From: Castanea sativa
Taxonomy: Eukaryota; Streptophyta; Magnoliopsida; Fagales; Fagaceae
Reading direction: 5' to 3'
Assembly: GCF_040712315.1 (NCBI RefSeq)
Contig: NC_134023.1
Location: 69,042,757 to 69,106,756 of the forward strand
Length of the DNA stretch: 64,000 nucleotides
Part shown: piece by piece, positions 11,636 to 23,480 of the stretch
Numbering within the stretch: position 1 is the first letter of the stretch
How the letters are laid out: each line of letters starts with the position of its first letter
The notes under the pieces: model-generated
Databases searched by the model: none
What the model saw: the letters and a program-made list of their open reading frames with translations, nothing else
What the model was told of the DNA's origin: nothing
Translations under genes and position numbers: made by a program

Positions 11636-14600
11636 CATACTCTTTTCTTCTTCAAATACTGTTTTGGTTTTCTGAAACTTTTCACCATTGCTTTTCCTTT
11701 TTGAATTAGCATATTAAATCTCCAATATGTATATATTTTTAGTTTAAAACCAGATGTTTATACTACAAGAATTACCATCTTTCTTTTCAATATATCTGTA
11801 TTTCAAAATTTTCTCCATACCGATTTGTCTATGGTTCTTCTTTGCCACCTTTTGAAATATAGATGGGTTTATTTCTCTTTCTATGGAAGAATTATAATTC
11901 CCAAATTTAAGTACTGGTAACATAAGGGAATTTTGCCCTTGATTTTAATGGCCAAATTTCAACTTGGATGGTTATAAGTCTGAAAGTTTAGAGTGTGTAA
12001 TGATGGGTTTATTCTCTCTCTATGGATGATTTGGTCTGAAATAATTATTTTTGGTTTTAAGTTTTGGTAACGTTAGGGATTTCGCCCTCGATTTAAATAT
12101 TTTGATGGTTTAAAATCTGAAGTTTAGAGTGTATAGTAATTTATAATTTTTTTTCTAAGTGAAATGATGGTTTTTTGGACTAATTACTGGGTTTTTGAAA
12201 AATAAATAAATAAATTAATGACCAACTGATTACTATACACCTTCCAACAGTTTGTTAGATACTATGTTATTGAAATTATAAAAAACCTTCTTACCCTGTC
12301 ATTTTGTTGAAATTCATATTTGCTACAGTTCTTTGTCAAGTACGTATCTTGAGTAATTTGCAAGATAGGTTAGGAAAGCCTAATTTTTCCTTTGTTTATC
12401 TGATAATTCTGTCCATTATGTATTCGTTGTTTGAATTTCCTCTGTTTTTGCATATTTTAGATAGCTTTTTCTATATATAAAAAAAAAATGCATTCCATGA
12501 TTCTTTTTCAACTAACCTGTAAAATTGTTATGTTTTTTTTTGTTGGTGTCATGCTTTGCGATCAACTTCCTTATAATGATTTCTTCAGCTTCTTTTTGTA
12601 GACTTTGTTTCATCTTAGGATGGCCTTACCATCCCTCTATTTATCTGATATTTTGGATTACATTTTGTTGATTAATGTATTTGGGATAGTTCTAAGCAAA
12701 ATTAAATTGTTAGAGTTCTCTTTGGTTTATTTTTTGAAAATAAAAATCCATTTTTTAGGCTTTACATTTCGGTCTACCTCACAGATTAAATTATCTTGAT
12801 TCTGAGGGATTTCAGTTGCTATTTGTGATGATTCTGTGAATGAAACTTTCAATTTCAAATAGAGGTCTTATACATGGTTTTTGATCTCTAGCATTTTTCC
12901 CCACCCATGTTTGTAAGATTTGAGTTGTGATAGTAGCAGATTATTTATTACAAGTTTGGGTATCTTATATTAGTATCTATTTAATTGTTAGCCTCTATCT
13001 TTCATACTGTTGAATACTTTGTTTTGTTGAGTTATTTTGGAACTCCGTGCATCCATCTTAATTTCGCTAATTTTTTCATATACGCTCAGGCTGGTGTTTT
13101 TCCTATTAAATAAGTAGTGTTATTCTCAAAGTTGTTGGTTTGTAAGTGAATGGTTTGATTCAAGTGCTAATTTGAAGATCTTATCGATTAAGGTAGATCA
13201 AGATCTTTTTTCATATTTAGGTGTGGGTAGACTCATTACATGAATTTGAGTGTCTATGCACTAAATTAGCAACATGTGTGCACCTTAAGGCAATATCTTT
13301 ACATGAGATAACATAGGAGAAGAAGACTAAGACTTGGTGACATTTTCTAGCTGTATTAATGGTGTAGAGGATTTTTTATATTATATTTAAATTGTAACCT
13401 ATAACCCTATTTTGATTCCATTAATCTTATTCAATCTTCTTCCGATAGCCAAATAGATAGAGTTCTTTTTGATTTTTTTTGTCTGCTATGTTTTGTAATC
13501 AAGTTGGCTTATTTGGTTTGTGAGGTTTTCCAATTCAGTCTAACTCAATGATTACATTGTCTTGCTTTTGATGGTTTTGAGTTCTATTAGTGATATTTTG
13601 TAAGCGTTGAAAATGCATGATTTATGCTTTACGAAAAAAAATTAGTGATTCCCACACATGAAGTGCTGTTTATACCTAAATTTGATATGTCTAGAAGTTT
13701 ACATTACAGTTAAAATTAAAAAAAAAAAAAGACTTTACTTTATGATCTTATGATTGCCAAATGCTATAATTACGAGCTTGGATTTAATTATTGTTACTGG
13801 ATTACCATATTTTGAAGTCTTGATTTTGGTACATCTAAATATGGTAGAGACCACTTTCAATTCTTAAGACTCAATTTGGTTAGTGACTATCTTTTGATTA
13901 GAAAAAAAGTTTTGGCTTCCCATCAGTCACTTATATTTTAAATTTTTTAATACATTTCTAGGAGACATTATGCCAAAAAAATTATTGAATCAAGATTAAA
14001 GGTAACTTGATTTCCCATTTTATTTTTCCAATTTTTTGGGTTCTATTTTGTCTAAAGTAATGCTAGGATATTTGAGGCCGACTCAAGAATGAGGAAGGTG
14101 AAATACAAGCCATCGAGGTCAAGTCTCAATTGGTAACCAAAGTACCATGTTGTTATTCAAAGATGCCTCTATTTGTACTTGGCAAGTAAACTGAAATCTT
14201 TATTCATTAATGAAGCGGTTTTTTCCTTTTTAACTTGGCAAGTAGACTAAAATCTTGACTGTTTCTCCAGAAGTTTTCACTGTGGCATGCCACTTAATAC
14301 TTACCACACATAGGATATGTACTCTCACTTTTGCCGATTGGTATAGCTTTGAGTGTTATCTCATGAAGTTGGTGCAACACAGGTGCTGTGATCCAAGCTG
14401 ATGCAAGAATAACAGTGATGCTAGCTGCTGTAATTTAACAGGAGCATAGCTAATGTATGATCTGTTAGTGTAGGTCTGTTAGCTAATATATGAGCATAGC
14501 TAATGTATGAGCATAGTTAATGTTCTAAAAGTGTATCTCGAAATGTGAATGTAATTGCTATTAAGTTTATAGAAATTGCATGTAATTCATTTAGTAGATC

Positions 14601-15814
14601 ACGTTTGGTTGGAGGACACCTCTTATTCTTTGAGTTTGACACTGTAGAATACATTCAAAGATTGTGTGCAGCAGCCAATGTGGCATGACCACAAAGCTGA
14701 ATCTGCAAAGTGGTATCAAAGATTTGATTGATTTACTGATACTTCTTTTAATTTGCTAAAAATTCTACCGCATCAATAATATATGGACATCTAATCATGG
14801 TTAAAGACCCTTTTAAAATCTGTCTGTCAATAATCATGTGGAATTTTCAACTTAGTGCTATTTTCCCGATGTTTTTAACATGTGAAAGCAATTAGTTGGA
14901 TGGTGTGGAATAGTAAACGTGGGTACTGGTAGAAAGAATATGATATTTTGTGAATGTGTGTGTGCGTGTATATATATATATATATGGCTTACAGAAAATT
15001 GTGTTCATGCTTCTACCTGCACTTCAACTTTGTAGTTTCCACACAGGTTCAAAAGATTAAATTAATAGTGTGTTTAAAGTTTGCAAAATGAACCAATTTG
15101 ATTGCCATGCCAATCTAGACACTAATGTGTCATGAATTTGGCATATTAGCAACAAAATTTTGGAATTTATGATTAATTCACTTAACAACCAAACATCGCA
15201 ACCTTTTCCTTTTTTTAATATTTATATTTTAAAATTATCGAAGAAATATCTTTTAAGGACCTTTCACAACAAACAGATTGAGTATATCTTCTGTAAAACC
15301 AATTGCTTTGTGGATATTTGCAAGTCCCAAGAATTTTTAGATACAAATATATTACTGCTTTTCTTCAAAAAATAAAAAATAAAAAAATGCAAAGATAATA
15401 CATATAAAAGAGATAAGAGAGAGAAATCTTAAGATTTAAAAAATATTAAACCCATGATAATAAATTAGTTTTAAATTCTGATTTTGGTTTTGACATTTTG
15501 AGCGCTATTTTAAAATTTTTAATTTCTAATACATTAGCTACATACTTATTTAATTAAATTTATTTAACTAAAACTTTTAATATAAAATATTCACTTCAAA
15601 TATTTATCTTAAATTATTTGAATATATTTACTTTCTCAGATACTAATTATTTTTTATCAGTAGACATTTATCTTTGAGCTTCAAAGATAGGGTAGCAACA
15701 AATTGGTGATTGACTTAAAAATTCACATCTTAAAATATAATAGAAAATCGTTAGATTTAACAGATGGCTTGGTCAATTAGGAATCACACCAAAGCTCTAG
15801 ATGGAGCTAAATAT

Positions 15815-15985
15815 ATGTGTGTGTTACAATGAGAGAATACTATGCATTTCGATTGTGTTTCTGCGATGTGGCTTTTTTCTCATTGATGAAAATGTATTTT
15901 TTAAGTTAAATAGTCATATGACAAAATCTTAAGATGTTAACCTAAGAAACAGCACCTAAGGTACTGTACATAAGTTTTGTCCATA
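15815..15985. mobile_element. Foldback MITE copy inside the Helitron
   Basis: 'ttaagttaaatagtcatatgac', 'ctaagaaacagcacctaagg' and 'cataagttttgtcc' match, in order, pieces of the inverted-repeat MITE at 58131-58303 and of the blocks near 930-1120 and 62120-62215. The left arm is eroded, so this copy is old. Confidence 0.35.
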
Positions 15986-16150
15986 GTTAAAAATGTCATT
16001 TTTTAAACAATGTTTCTGTTTAAAATAATATTGTTTCATGGTTAAAAATGAGTTTTTTTTTTCTATAACATTTAACTTTTAATATATGTTAAATTATATT
16101 TCGTCTTCTTATGAACAATTCTTTCCCTATTTTACCATCATAAAATGATT

Positions 16151-16177
16151 CCGCACATTGCGCGGGTTAAACACTAG
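16151..16177 (+). terminator. Helitron 3' hairpin and CTAG end
   Basis: A GC-rich stem, ccgc pairing with gcgg, sits in AT-rich text and is followed by 'gttaaacactag'. In Helitrons this hairpin marks the end of rolling-circle transfer. The base after CTAG is T, the expected target base. Confidence 0.8.
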
Positions 16178-16634
16178 TTTGAGATAATTACATTGACCAT
16201 GACAACTAAAGGCTTCTCGTCCATTGTATCTTCCACCCACCACCATGAGTGTTTTTTTTTCACTTAAAAAAAAGGTAGAAGAAATTTTTTTCATTTTCAT
16301 TGAGGAAAGAAAAAAAAAAAACTGGAACGGACTAGTTTATGTGCTTTTTACCAATGAGGATTTTTTTTTTTGAATAACAAAGGACAGGAAGTGATATTGG
16401 CCCAACAGGATAACAACTGAGCCAAATTTATATATCTTTATAGAAAAGAGAGAGAGTAATGCTAAAGATACCATAAATTTATTATATTGTTTTTATAAAA
16501 TGATGTGTTATTAATCACCAAATAAAAAATCAAATATTCATATATTATGTTTTTAAAATCTATTAATCACATTCGTTTATTATGTATAGTAAAATATGTA
16601 GTATCTTTAACATTTTCCCAAAAAAAAAAAAAAA
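16178..16634. other. Spacer between Helitron and Pack-MULE
   Basis: It contains a piece ('cacccaccaccatgagtg') like the text at 2435-2540, and an AT-rich segment (about 16480-16620) resembling 3640-3740. It ends in a poly-A run of about 17 bases. No gene is seen. Confidence 0.4.
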
Positions 16635-17722
16635 GCAAAAATGTAAAACTGATCCTCTAACTTTTATATTTTTTCACTTCCGTCCTCTAACTTTCAGTTT
16701 TGTCAATTCAGTTCTCTAACTTTCAATTTTTGTCAATTCAAGGCTCTCTTACAAATCTAAGACTACTGTCGTTACTGCTGTTTTGCATTTGGTTTTTTTT
16801 TTTTTTTTAAATTCAAAATTAAAAGAAAAATCTGGAAAAAAAGAAAAAGAAAAAGAAAAGACAAACACAATCATCCACTCGTAGTTTTGTGAAGTTAATG
16901 ATTCGTGAAATGGAATCAGGGAACTGGGATCTCAACGAAGCTATGAAATTCATTGAGCCAGACACTGTTTTCACAAACCCAAATCACCGATCCTTTGTTT
17001 GCAAAACCATGCTCGAAGGTTTCAACTTCCTCACTTTTCACCAAGCAACACTCACAATCATCATCATCAACAACAGCAGCAGCAACAAGAACAACAAGAA
17101 AAACATCGCAGCCGCCTCTATTTCGACAAGTTTAAGAAGCTCACAAATGTTAATCCGAGGCGCTATCTCTTCGAGAACCCAAACTCTTCCTTTGGGAAGT
17201 TCTGTCGGGCCAAGTACCTAAACCTCGTACACGCGAAAATGGAATGCTCTCTGTTCGGTAACTTGAATCAGCAAAAGCTCATAACCTCTAGGGGTGTTCC
17301 CGATTCAACTTTCTTTGTAGCGTTTGCTGAAATGGCAAAGCACGTGTGGCTTTTGCAAGTAGGGGCGGCGAGGTTCCTCACCGTTGGTGAACTCACTCTC
17401 TCTCTCTCTCTCAAAGTTAGGGATTTGATTCTTGAATCCTTTTTTTATTTTTTTATTTTATTTAGGGAAGGGGAACGACGTTGTCGTTCCCCTTAATGTT
17501 TTTTTTTTTTTTTCCAAAATTTTCTTTTAATTCGGAATTTAAAAAAAAAAAACCAAATGCAAAATGGCGTCGTTTTGGCGGCAGTAACGGCAGCAGTAAC
17601 AAATTTGTAACGGAGCCTTGAATTGACAAAAATTGAAAGTTAGAGGACTAAATTGACAAAACTGAAAGTTAGAGGATTGAAATGAAAAGAGGTGAAAGAG
17701 GGTCAGTTTTGCATTTTTGCCC
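16635..17722 (+). mobile_element. Pack-MULE with about 160-bp inverted repeats
   Basis: The left arm (about 16635-16795) and right arm (about 17562-17722) are inverted copies. Both carry repeated 'cctctaactttcagttttgtcaatt'-type phrases and end with 'gcaaaaatg'. Long inverted ends of this kind are typical of Mutator-like elements. No transposase is present; the space between the arms holds a host gene fragment (16871-17358). Both flanks are poly-A, so a 9-bp all-A target duplication is possible but cannot be proven. Confidence 0.75.
16871..17358 (+). pseudogene. Captured fragment of a DUF641 (GIL1/IRKI-type) gene
   Basis: The reading frame gives SFVKLMIREMESGNWDL, then an F-x-EPDTVF region. 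After a frame change it gives a Gln/His-rich stretch and the strongly conserved block NPNSSFGKFCRAKYLNLVH with FGNLNQ and FAEMAKHVWLL. These are hallmarks of the plant GIL1/IRKI (DUF641) family, which acts in gravitropism and light responses. The fragment lacks the family's N-terminal half and C-terminal tail. A one-base loss near 17030 ('aacttcctcac') shifts the frame between the two halves. Similarity stops after WLLQ, where unrelated text begins. The long inverted arms on both sides point to capture by a MULE. It is not functional as a protein, though a transcript is possible. Confidence 0.75.
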
Positions 17723-18847
17723 AAAAAAAAAAAAAATCCCAAAAACTGAAGGAAAAAAAAATCGTTTGTTTGATATTAAATAGCATATATGAAATACACC
17801 ACGCTGATTGCACAAGACCATCCTTCATATATGAGAAGTTATCATATTAGATCGTCTTGTAGAGTATCCCCTCTCATATTTGGAGGCCTTTGCACATTTA
17901 TGAGACCTACGTATTGTAAGAGAACACACCATGAAACAATATTCTCATAAGGTTCTGCTTCAAGGCATCAAATTGTGCATCTTCCTCAAAAGTAACATGG
18001 CATAACGCTTTATTTTCATCTTTTAAAACTGCTAGCAATGTGAGTAGCTTCCACCAACAAGGCATCTCTAGGATTTTTTTTTTTTTTTTAAATGATGAAA
18101 CCTCATCATGTTTGCTAATCGGGACTATTCTTAATTTATTACTGCCTATGAATGTGACTTTTGATAATGGTTGGAATGAATGCTACGAATGTGACAGTTG
18201 TTGGTTTGGATGAATGCTACATTAGGATTTGAAAGTTGCCTGTTGAACTTATGTCATATATTTGAATATGGTAACTTGTTTTTAGTCATTTGGAGTACCA
18301 CGTCAATATTAGTTTTGTAAAATTTTCCAATGAATTGAGGATTTTCTTCATCAAAACAATAACTTCTAAAACTATACAAAACAAAGAATTAAAAAGATAG
18401 TTGATTCTCAAACAAAGGAAATAAGCTCATCTCATTTTTGAGGGAAATTAACACACTGTTTTGCATATTAAACATTGAAATGCTTTCACATGATGCCCCA
18501 AAATTGCTTAAAATTTAATTAAAAATCAAAAGATAGGAAATCTGACAAGTTCATTCTTCAATCAGAACCTAGAATAATATATTTAATCTATTGGCATGAG
18601 AAATTGCTCGCATGATCTCCGGAGCATATGATCCTGATTTTTTGTTAAAACGAAAAGATTCACCTGTCGGTCAACAGGCACATCTCAATACCCTTTATAG
18701 CCTCTGAGAACCATGGATAAACGGGATTGTTCATCACTCAAACAAACAAAACAAAAGGCTCTGATGCCATATTGAAAATCAATCCAATTATCATAAATAA
18801 ATAAGGGGTTTCCTTGCTAATCAGCATAATCTCAACTGTGCAACAAT
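17723..18847. other. Spacer downstream of the CLU pseudogene
   Basis: Two short stretches match other spacers in the window: 18055-18130 resembles 3530-3620, and 18420-18500 resembles 32707-32800. The last 200 bp or so before 18848 would be the 3' UTR side of the pseudogene. No separate gene is seen. Confidence 0.45.
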
Positions 18848-19312
18848 TCAAGCTGTAGCTTTGGCTTTTGCTTTTTGTTTCTTGGCATTTAATGATGCTA
18901 AGCCTGTGCCCAATCCAACAGGAGCCTGAGCTTCTTGCCCTGATGTCAATTCATCATTTTTGGAATCTGCTAGGCCATTCGAAGGATGGCCATTGGCTTC
19001 CTTCTTAACTCCATTAGTTTCCCCACCTTCTGCCTCATCAGGGGTCATACCTGAATTGATAATATAGAGGAATCGAGTACGTGGTGGCATAGCTTGTTCC
19101 AGAATGCCATGTGGATGTGTCAAGAGGCCCCTAGCTATAGCTTTCTTTCTAACTTCAGCTGCTGCACGGGCAGCTCTTTCATCAACTCCCCTCCCTCGAG
19201 GAGGATTGTCACCAATTATCACAGCATTAAGAGATTCGTTGACAGAGGTACCTGAACTCCCAGACCCTCCAGCTGTTGCAACAGCTTGGAATGCCTGTAT
19301 TGAGTCAGGATG

Positions 19313-20060
19313 TGTAATACCCCGATTTGATTTTATGATCATCACCGTCATCGTCATTATTAATATAGAGTTGAGGTACTTTATGTGTGTGCATAGTAAG
19401 ATGGGAGTAGACAATTTTGTGGTGTTACAAAATAGGTGAGAAGATTAAAGTTTTAATGCATACAATTTAGTGCGGTAGTTTAAATAATTAAATAAATAAA
19501 AGGGAAAGATGTTTATGGGCCTCTTGGAGACTAAAAAGATAAGTTTAAGTGGGTTTTAAACTACAGCTCACTACCCCACTAAGCCCACACCTTTGATGTG
19601 TTGTATATAAGGTAGAGGAAAAGATAATTAGGGTTTTGATAAGAAATGTTTCATCACTAAAGAGGCTAGAAGGTGTATTTTTCCTTGGAGTCAATTGAAG
19701 AGGCAATCAGATTGTTCAAGGTCCTATTTAAGAGTGTGGAAGTTGTAAGCGACTTCAGTGTTACTTAAAGACTCATGAAATTTTAGTTACTTTTGTTTTG
19801 TAATTCATGTTTTATATAGTGGAGATTATTTCCAATTTATGGAGTTTTGAAAAGATTATTAGTTATTTTTGCATTTCCGCTTTAGACTTCACAGTATTTT
19901 GGAGATTGTTATAAATTGTGGATTTTAGTTATTGTAAAAGATTTATCAGTAGTATTGTTTATTGAACTATGTTTAAACAAATTTTTTTTTTTTGAGTTAG
20001 GTAAGGTTAGTAAGTTAGTCATGCATCTAAATTCATGTTTCATAGATTTGGGTCGTGACA
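19313..20060. mobile_element. Solo LTR, 748 bp, in the CLU pseudogene
   Basis: It starts TGTAATACCCCG and ends GGTCGTGACA (TG...CA), and is flanked by 'ggatg' (19308-19312) and 'gaatg' (20061-20065), a 5-bp target duplication with one mismatch. Removing it rejoins the intron end with the last CLU exon (HPDSIQAFQA). There is no primer site, polypurine tract or coding region, so only one LTR remains. The terminal sequence resembles Ty3-type LTRs, but the class is not certain. Confidence 0.75.
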
Positions 20061-20341
20061 GAATGGGCTTGTCTTGCAACATCAAATATCAAATGAGAAA
20101 TTCTAACTACCCACCAAAAAAGAAACAATATATCTTTTAGGGAAGTTAGGACAGCTAAGCAAGAAACAAGCACCTGATTGACACCCAGAAGCATTTTACA
20201 GTTCCCAATTTTCTTTCTGATAATTCAATACTTGGGGGTGGGGAATATGAACCTTGGATGTCTCCGTTAAAAAAACTAAAAGATATCAATTGAGTTACAA
20301 AGCTCTTCGCAATTCTTACTTTTTCTTTTTTTTCTTTGGCC

Positions 20342-20670
20342 AAAATATACTGTTAGTCCCTAAACTTTAGTCCACGAATAATTTTGTTCCTAAAGTTTTA
20401 AGTGCTAGCTTTTAGTCCCTACAAACTTAAAGAAGATCCTTTTTAGTCCCTGGAAAGCTTAAAGTTTAAAAGTGATCACTTTTAGTTCCTAATGTGTCTA
20501 ATTGAGTGATGACATGTCAGTTTTTAATTTGGTCGCATCATCTGAGTAAAAGCAACATTTTTAAACTTCAAGGGATACATTTCTTGTGCGCTAGACTTAT
20601 AAATAAAAAATAAAAAATTTCTTGTGTACTAAACTTTAGGAGTTGACAGTGTATTTAAAGCCCTTTTCTT
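20342..20670. mobile_element. Small Mutator-like element or MITE
   Basis: The left part has repeated 'tttagtccct' phrases ('ctgttagtccctaaacttt'). The right part contains their diverged inverse ('aaactttaggagttgacagtg'). This is the usual look of short MULE-type inverted ends. No coding content. It lies in an intron of the CLU pseudogene. Confidence 0.5.
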
Positions 20671-22257
20671 TTAACAAAAAAAATAATTTAGAAAGGAATC
20701 CATCAAGGGATTTTAATACGCTATGCTGTAGTACCAGGATAAAAAGACCTGGTTTTTAAGAATACAAAACCAGAAATGTAGGGGTTGTAGACACCGTACA
20801 GAGAATGAGAAACAGACCTTGCAAAAAAGAAAAAAAGCATAAGCACAGGAAAGCATTTATATCTATCAAGCAGAACTGGTTCTGAGATCTGATCCCTTCC
20901 CTTTCATCTTGGATAAAGATGAAAATGTACAGAACAAATAAGTAGAAAGAAGAATCCAAAAGTACCTTCAAAATATCAATAGCTTTTTGAGCAGACGCTG
21001 CATTCAAAGCTTGGCCTTTTTGCTTTTGTGCATTCGTCTGTCAAACAAGGTTTACAAAATTCAGAAACCAAAAGGGAATATAAAATCTTGTTAAGAACAC
21101 AAAACAACTGTCCAAGAAAATCTATCACAAGTTCACATCTACTCAAGGAGATCCTATATTACCTGTAACTCACGCATCTTAAATGTTTTCATCTAGTTTT
21201 GGGAGTCCCGTGTCCTTGAATCCTCCTCACCAAGCTGTTTGACATGTATATCATAGGTTTTCTTCTCATGCTGGCATGCCAAAGGCAATAATTAGCGAAC
21301 TATAATTAATTGTATCCCAATGATACAAATTAAATTTTACTAAGGCACATACCTGGTGAGAAAGCTTGAAGGCACCCATACAATTGAATGCAATGGTGAG
21401 AGCATGATAGCATACAGCAGTTTGGATATGTTCCTCGCCTAGAAGCCTTTCACTTTTTTTCAAAGTTTCTTGCAGATAACGAAGAGCTGTGTTCATATTT
21501 CCAATGTCTTGGTACATCATTGCAACATTTATAAAAGTTGCAGCAACATCAGGGTGATCTGGGCCTGATGACAAGCTTAGCAAGAGCAATGCCTGAGACA
21601 TGTGCTGTAATGCAAGTTCTGCTTGGTTAAGTCCATGGTAGAAAAGAGCCATATTGCCATAACTGCAGTGAACCAAGAATTAGATCTCTATGTGACTGTA
21701 AGAGAGGATTGGACACCAAAAAGATTACAAAATTTTCTCCTGTTATACACAGAATTAGAAACAAATCTTTTTTTTATAAAAAAAATAAGTAATATACAGA
21801 AACAAATCTATTTCATGTTACACATGATTTTCTAACTCATTCTGAAAACCGCATCCACTTTTGATTTCATTATATGAGAATTCTTATTTTTTATTGGTAA
21901 ATTATGTACGCATAAAGTAGGTCTTGAACTCATGAGCTCACCCTCTAAGTTGCACTTAGAACAAAGAGTTGTTTGAGAAAGAGCTCATTGGCCAATATTT
22001 GAAATAGTAAATTGTGGAAATTGAAATAACTACGTTCAATGAGTTTATATCATCAAAATTACAAATTGACAGATACTATTCAAACATCTCAGTGCATTAA
22101 AACAAAAGAAAAGAATAGAAGAGCATGCCTGTGAGCAGTGTCAGGGCGGTCCAAATCAGGGCACGTTCATTTATTATCAGTACCTTGTGCTGTTGCATTA
22201 TCGCACCAGCCATGTCTCCTGCATGATACAAAACCATGGCAAGATACCAAAAAAGTT

Positions 22258-23130
22258 AAGAAAGGAACACCGGTCAGGCTCAAGCAAATCATAAACAAAT
22301 TTTCCTATTGATCTGCTTTACTCTTGTAAGTGCAGATCACTGAATCGAAAATCAATCTTATAACCAAATAATAGCTAATTTAAAGATGCATAATTTTATA
22401 ATCAGTCATGTCTTGCAGGGGAACATTAGTGCCTGACAGCTATGATCAAAATCAAAGAACAAGATGCATAAATTTTTATATCACTAAGATCAACCAAACA
22501 ATATTACCAACAGATATGCAAAACAGGAAACTCACATATACAAACTAAATCAAATTAAGCAATCCCAGGACCCAGCATATTAAGAATTTAGGTGGCTGTA
22601 CTCAGGTTCCAGGAACTAATCTTATTCCACAAGTACTTATCAAAATAGGCAGTGTATACCAAGAAAAACATATTAGAAAAGTGCTATTTCAACGTGTTGA
22701 ACAATAGCTAGTTTCAAGAAGACCAGCTAGTTTGGCAGTTGAAGAAATGTGATATAGCTGGCGCAATATCATGATCCTCTATATCTCTCAAAACATCCTG
22801 CTCAAGATGGAGTCGGTTTAATCAGACTAGGAAGGGAAGAGTGGATGTGAACAGGAAATGTGTTTCCACATGCATGTGTGCTAGGGGTGTCAAATGGGTG
22901 GTTTGGGTGGGTTTGAGTTGGGCATAATTAAGCTGGGTACTTAAAAACCTATTCACCTATTAAAACTCACTAAACTAATTGCTTTCAGCTCAAAGTCAAC
23001 TCAACCCAATTATAATTGGTAAATCCCACCCCCACCCAATTACCCAATTATTAAAATTACCAAATTGCCTATAAACATAGTAACAGCTCAGCAACAGGGA
23101 AAATAGAAGAATAAGATAAGAACTAAGTGG
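22258..23130. other. Intron or inserted spacer in the CLU pseudogene
   Basis: This fills part of the gap where several CLU exons should be. A segment near 22880-23060 ('ctaggggtgtcaaatgggtgg', then tandem 'cccaatta' phrases) looks like a common plant dispersed repeat. No exon of the family is recognisable. Confidence 0.4.
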
Positions 23131-23480
23131 TCCACCGTTTGGTTGCCGAGAGAATTTAGAAAAATAAGGAAATGAATTTTGAAAATTGGATTACAATCAT
23201 TTACGAACCGAAAACCAACACACAAAAAAGCCAAATGAAGCAGAAAACCCATATTGTCGGCACTTTCAATGTGGAAAATTAGGTAACATTAGCTTCCCAT
23301 TCCATTTTTGCGGTTTAATGCACATACAGTGTGACGAACCACAACCGATGATCCACTTGCCACTCAATCGAACCAAATATAGCCAAATGGCTCTATTACA
23401 GACACCAAATTCAAAAAAAAAGAAGATAGTGAAGAATAAAAACTATCAATTCCTCAACTTTCTCAGCAACCAAACGGACT
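23131..23480. repeat. Inverted-repeat element with CCGTTTGGTTGC ends
   Basis: The left end 'ccgtttggttgccgagaga' and right end 'ttctcagcaaccaaacgga' are inverse copies about 330 bp apart. The inner text has no family match. The stretch just right of it (23480-23740) is locally GC-rich, with 'tgatgatgatgctgcgatg', and could be a piece of a gene 5' region on the minus strand. I cannot name it. Confidence 0.45.

Larger units (their letters stand above)
11097..16177 (+). mobile_element. Helitron, non-autonomous, 5081 bp
   Basis: The 5' end is TCTATATATATAAAATAGAC and the 3' end is a short hairpin (ccgc-acattgc-gcgg at 16151-16165), 12 bp upstream of a terminal CTAG at 16174-16177. The flanks are A (11096) and T (16178), the expected AT target with no duplication. 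Near the 5' end a segment of about 39 bp ('gacaaata.gataact.cc') is repeated 164 bp apart (11159 and 11323). No Rep/helicase motifs are visible, so it depends on proteins from elsewhere. Its middle resembles host gene sequence (see 11480-11635). Helitron ends are well conserved in plants, so the call is firm. Confidence 0.85.

Noticed and set aside
16889..17221. A separate gene in the first frame of the DUF641 fragment
   Set aside because: After residue 47 or so the frame is an artefact of the one-base loss; the family similarity continues in another frame.
19104..19439. Plus-strand frame of 111 codons
   Set aside because: It lies opposite the CLU last exon and runs into the solo LTR. The minus-strand frame is the one with family similarity.
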